Shown here: piece after piece, positions 60,103-64,000 of the stretch
Layout of the letters: each line of letters opens with the position of its first letter
How positions within the stretch are numbered: the first letter of the stretch is position 1
NCBI GenBank assembly: GCA_018699935.1
Contig: JABISF010000034.1
Span: forward strand, 1 to 64,000
Direction of reading: 5' to 3'
From: Flavobacteriaceae bacterium
GTDB lineage: Bacteria > Bacteroidota > Bacteroidia > Flavobacteriales > Flavobacteriaceae
DNA: 64,000 bases
Notes under the pieces: generated by a model
The model's database searches: none
Told to the model about the DNA's origin: nothing
Seen by the model: only the letters and a program-made list of their open reading frames with translations
Program-made: the position numbers and the translations under genes

Positions 60103-63100
60103 CGTTTTAATAATTTAAAACTTTCTACATGGGTTCCATAATCCAATTTTACGATATATACCCCTGCGGTATACGCCGACATAGAAAGGGGCAACGCTTG
60201 CGCAGCAGTAGGAATTTGGGTAGTCTCCCATAACAATCCACCGCTGCTGTTGTACATACGAATACTGAGTGGGTGTTGTTGCGGTAAAACAATATGTGCC
60301 ACCTCCGAAACAGGATTGGGATAATATTTGGCCGTATCTTCTAAATTTATCCATTCTTCATAGGTACCCTGACAGCTTTCTCCGGTTGAAACACTAAACT
60401 TATTCAGTCCTTTCTTCAAGAAAAATTGAGCATTGCTTGTTGTTCCCGGAAGCGTAAATTGGGTATCATTTATTTGAACATAGTACACGGCACCCCCCGC
60501 AAATTCCAACTGCAATTGTTGGGTTTGGGCGAGTACGCTTGCATTAACCCAAAGCCTTTCGGGAGCAGCGATTTCGGTTTCAAAGCACCTTTCATAGCCG
60601 GGAACATCGCGTGTTGTGACACAAAGACGATAACTCCCCGCTGCCAAATTACTGATTGTTCTTCCTGTTGTAGTAAAATCATAATTGCGACTGTATCCAT
60701 TGTCCGCAGTGATTAGAACACTGTAATTGTAGGCTGCAGTTGCCGTCAATTGAATCTCCCCATTGCTTTTGTCCGGGCAGCTGATTTCCTTTCGGCTGAT
60801 ACTGATGTTCTCGGGGGCATATAAATCGCACAAATCTCCAATACCGTTGTTGTTGCTGTCGAGTTGATCGGGATTGGTGATATACGGACAATTGTCCACC
60901 AAATCTATTAAAGTATCATCATCAGAATTGGGTAAGACAGCTCCCAACAAACAAAATTCTAATCTAAAATCGATCAATCTACCAACATCCTCTTGGAATT
61001 GATCTAGGATTTTGAGCGACCAAACCCCTGCTGCAGAAGTCCCATAAAGTTCGGAAAGATCATCAATAGGGGTATATGTTCCCGTAAAGGGTGGAGTACC
61101 GTTGAGCACACTGGTTTGAGCTTCTGCATCAAAAATAGTTTGAGAGAAATCATCTTCTTCTCCCCCCAATTGATCGACGAGTAAAAAAGTTCTTTCATCC
61201 GGGGCTACAAGATAAAGGGTCAAATCTTCTAAATAGGTATGATCGATGGACAACAGCACATTCACATCCTTAATCACAGCATCGTAATTCACCATTATAG
61301 AAGCAGTTGTAACACCAATAGAAACTTCGTTCGCATCTTTAATGGGTAAGGGCAACTCTTCCTGCTCGAAAGTAACGCATTCCACAACAATTGTCTTAAA
61401 ACTTCGGGTTTCAGAAAAGCTGCTTTCGCTGCAGGCATTTTTACTTTTTACCCTCCAATAATACTCTGTCCCGCTCAATAAATCATCCACCTGATAGGAG
61501 GCCTCGGTTAGGTTGTACTCTCGGTCAATTTGTGAAAAATCTGCGATTTTAGAAAATTGCAAAATATAAGCATTGGCATTGCTATCGGTTTCCCAAGAAA
61601 AATTATTGCTTAAGTCAACCTCTTGAGCGCCGTCCGCCAAACTGTTCAAGGTTGGAGCTTCAAATTCCAGATTACGGATTTGGGCATCCACCGCAAAGGG
61701 ATAGCTTTGGCTGCCTGAGCGTGCTTGAATATTAAAAACGAGTTCGCCGGGATCCTTTCCTTTTAGCCCGGAAAAAGTTACTGTACCGGAAGCATCTGTT
61801 GCGGCATATGTGTTTTTGGAAAAAACAGCAGTTACGCCAGTAGGAAGGTCTGACACGGCTAAGCTAATGTTGGAATTAAATCCTGTAGCACGATCGATAG
61901 TAAAATTGTAAACTAACCGATTTTCATTACAAGCTTCCAATTCGAAAGCCTCAAAAAACAATGCAAAAGAACGGCTACTGATTGTAAAAGGTGTTGCGTT
62001 GACCGCATAATATATTGAATTGGTGGGTTCAATTTTTATTCGTGCCGAACTCGTGTCGATACCATTAGGAACAACAATTTCTTCCAAACCATCGTTGGCC
62101 GTGGCCGTCGCCAAAGAGATGGTGAAATTTTGTCCCCCATCTAAGGAAAGCAATATGTCGACCGATGTTGTGCCAATCGTACCTCTGTCCGTATTGGCAA
62201 CATCCCAGCCGATGACTTGTCGAGACCCACCTTCCCAAAGCGTTGTGGCACTATCTTGGGTATTGATTTTAAAAGGACCTGCATTGGCCACCACAACCAA
62301 TTGCGTAGCATCTTGTGCAATTTGATATTCATCTCCTACCCTTTGTCTTAGCGTGACGCCCCATTTGAGGCTTCTTCCAATTTCGGAAACGGTTTCCCAG
62401 GTGGAAGTAATATCAGGATTGGTTTGGGTTAATTCGCCGGCTAATACTTGATCGATGTTGGGAATGCTTCGCCACGTATTTTCGGTGGGAGGAAGTGATC
62501 GAGCTAATGCACCACGGGTGTTGGAGGCTCCAAAATTACTGGACGTAATAATTCCCGCATCCAATTGCTCCCAGGTGTAATTTAGTGCGTCTGCATTTTC
62601 AACGGAAGTCGTCGCCTGGAGCATATAGGCTGTTCCCTTTGGGATTTTATAGTCTTGTCCTGCGTCTACATTGGGCGTGCTACTTTCAAAAGTCACGCTG
62701 GTTCCACAATTTACTCCATCCAATACGGATGCAATATTTTGAATGCTTTGATAGTGAAAATAAGCATCGCCATGCAACTGAACATTATCTTCTCCTACCA
62801 GTCCGGCATAACTCATAATGGTGGTGCCACTTCCCGGTTCCACATTGAATCCAGTAGCTTCAGACTCAAAAGAATAGGTATGATAGGCTCCAAATTGATG
62901 GCCTAATTCATGCCCCAAATAATCCAAATCGAAATAGTCGTTTTTATATTCGCCTCCAAATTCATCCACAAAAGGGTGGGTGGTGTATCCACTGCCTTTA
63001 AGCCCATCCACACAAACACAGCCAATACAGCCCGCATCGCCGTCCGCCTCGCCATAATCGACCAAATGTCCCACATCATAGCCTTCATCTCCTATTTTTT

Positions 63101-63950
63101 CGTCTAAAATTTGCTGCAGTTGTTTTGCGTAATTTCCTCCTGTAAATGGATCTGTATCGGCGTCTTCATAAAACAAATCCAAATCGGAAACAATTTCCAA
63201 TTGAACATTGACATCGCGACCAAAAATTTCATTCACCCGGTTGATGGAACTCACCAATGCAGCAAAAGCATCTTCTTGATTGGTCCCGTTGGAATCGTCG
63301 TCGTCTCCCCAAAAATTGGTGTATTCTTCAGTGGCTGCAAGGGCTATTCTAAAAGTGCGCATAGCCGAACTCACCGCCGTCTTTTGGGTGGCTCCCACCC
63401 CATTTTTTACCGAAAAAGCATTGGAGCTGGTTTTACACTGAAAGCTATTCGCGTCCGAGGATTTTTGAGTGTAGGCATAATGCAACCCTTTTTGTTTGGT
63501 GGAAGGTTGTAAAAAGAAATCTTCTTGGTGGGGAAGTTGTAACCAAAAATTTGTCCCTTGGGGGGTGATGCTCACCCTCACACGAAGTTCGGGGCGCTGC
63601 ATACTTTTTCCTACAAATGTTCGGAGCTGAGGATACTTTTTTTGCAATTCCGGACTCAAAACAGAAATCGAATGAAGTTGAAACGATTCTTCCTCGCCCC
63701 GCTCATTGGGAAACTTCATCACCAGAGCTTCTGAAAAAGAAGAGGGATTGGACTTAGACAACGATTGAGGAACCAAAAGTTGTTTGTAAAACACTCCCTT
63801 TTCGCCATCGTTCTTCATTTGTATCTTGTGATCCCTTGGAGCTACTTTTTGCCAAAACTCTTGACCAAAACCCAAGCTCGCACAAAGTAGCACCATCAAA
63901 AAAAAGGCACTGTACTTCGAAACTGTAAAATCTTTTAAAATCGCTGCCAC
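60099..63950 (-). CDS. Secreted reprolysin-like zinc metalloprotease with P-domain, FN3/TSP3 segments and T9SS C-terminal sorting domain
   Basis: GHELGHQFGAYHTYS (HExxHxxGxxH); DLTLYLVAPDERTFLLVDQLGG P-domain; DLVDNCPYITNPDQLDSNNNGIGDLCD; YYPNPVSEVAHI...GVYIVKLDYGTHVESFKLLKR. Confidence 0.93.
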   Translation of the reverse strand: MAAILKDFTVSKYSAFFLMVLLCASLGFGQEFWQKVAPRDHKIQMKNDGEKGVFYKQLLVPQSLSKSNPSSFSEALVMKFPNERGEEESFQLHSISVLSPELQKKYPQLRTFVGKSMQRPELRVRVSITPQGTNFWLQLPHQEDFFLQPSTKQKGLHYAYTQKSSDANSFQCKTSSNAFSVKNGVGATQKTAVSSAMRTFRIALAATEEYTNFWGDDDDSNGTNQEDAFAALVSSINRVNEIFGRDVNVQLEIVSDLDLFYEDADTDPFTGGNYAKQLQQILDEKIGDEGYDVGHLVDYGEADGDAGCIGCVCVDGLKGSGYTTHPFVDEFGGEYKNDYFDLDYLGHELGHQFGAYHTYSFESEATGFNVEPGSGTTIMSYAGLVGEDNVQLHGDAYFHYQSIQNIASVLDGVNCGTSVTFESSTPNVDAGQDYKIPKGTAYMLQATTSVENADALNYTWEQLDAGIITSSNFGASNTRGALARSLPPTENTWRSIPNIDQVLAGELTQTNPDITSTWETVSEIGRSLKWGVTLRQRVGDEYQIAQDATQLVVVANAGPFKINTQDSATTLWEGGSRQVIGWDVANTDRGTIGTTSVDILLSLDGGQNFTISLATATANDGLEEIVVPNGIDTSSARIKIEPTNSIYYAVNATPFTISSRSFALFFEAFELEACNENRLVYNFTIDRATGFNSNISLAVSDLPTGVTAVFSKNTYAATDASGTVTFSGLKGKDPGELVFNIQARSGSQSYPFAVDAQIRNLEFEAPTLNSLADGAQEVDLSNNFSWETDSNANAYILQFSKIADFSQIDREYNLTEASYQVDDLLSGTEYYWRVKSKNACSESSFSETRSFKTIVVECVTFEQEELPLPIKDANEVSIGVTTASIMVNYDAVIKDVNVLLSIDHTYLEDLTLYLVAPDERTFLLVDQLGGEEDDFSQTIFDAEAQTSVLNGTPPFTGTYTPIDDLSELYGTSAAGVWSLKILDQFQEDVGRLIDFRLEFCLLGAVLPNSDDDTLIDLVDNCPYITNPDQLDSNNNGIGDLCDLYAPENISISRKEISCPDKSNGEIQLTATAAYNYSVLITADNGYSRNYDFTTTGRTISNLAAGSYRLCVTTRDVPGYERCFETEIAAPERLWVNASVLAQTQQLQLEFAGGAVYYVQINDTQFTLPGTTSNAQFFLKKGLNKFSVSTGESCQGTYEEWINLEDTAKYYPNPVSEVAHIVLPQQHPLSIRMYNSSGGLLWETTQIPTAAQALPLSMSAYTAGVYIVKLDYGTHVESFKLLKR

Positions 63951-64000
63951 TCGAATCCTTCCGTTTTCGTCTAAAAATAAGTAAACAAATTCGTGTTTGC

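Noticed and set aside
1-64000. CRISPR array, prophage, transposase, rRNA or defence island
   Set aside because: No regularly spaced repeats, integrase/transposase, capsid, rRNA or recognisable restriction/defence genes seen; only the GIY-YIG/tRNA locus looks mobile.

Overview
Chromosomal window from a Bacteroidota genome, most likely a marine-type flavobacterium. Supporting signs are SusC/SusD pairs, a T9SS-type C-terminal domain, TAnnTTTG promoters and low GC. Most of it is ordinary housekeeping: mutS, clpX/clpP/tig, rpsP-rimM, prs-rplY-pth. Embedded in this are catabolic operons: xylose (xylB-xylA-symporter plus a formylglycine-generating-enzyme homologue), ketoacid CoA-transferase plus ETF, a SusC/SusD/FG-GAP locus with esterases, and a TonB receptor locus. 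Two themes stand out. (1) At two separate loci (about 126-269 and 53941-54337) an intact tRNA gene is preceded, on the same strand, by a partial copy of its own sequence in which a short GC-rich palindrome interrupts or replaces the anticodon-arm region. At the second locus a GIY-YIG nuclease ORF lies between the partial and intact copies and reads in frame through the tRNA into its terminator. I regard this as the best candidate for an undescribed tRNA-targeting element. (2) There is an apparently complete GlgC / actinobacterial-type GlgM / GlgE / maltokinase / GlgB alpha-glucan pathway in a flavobacterium, with no TreS visible. Family assignments come from reading motifs in the translations; no database search was run.
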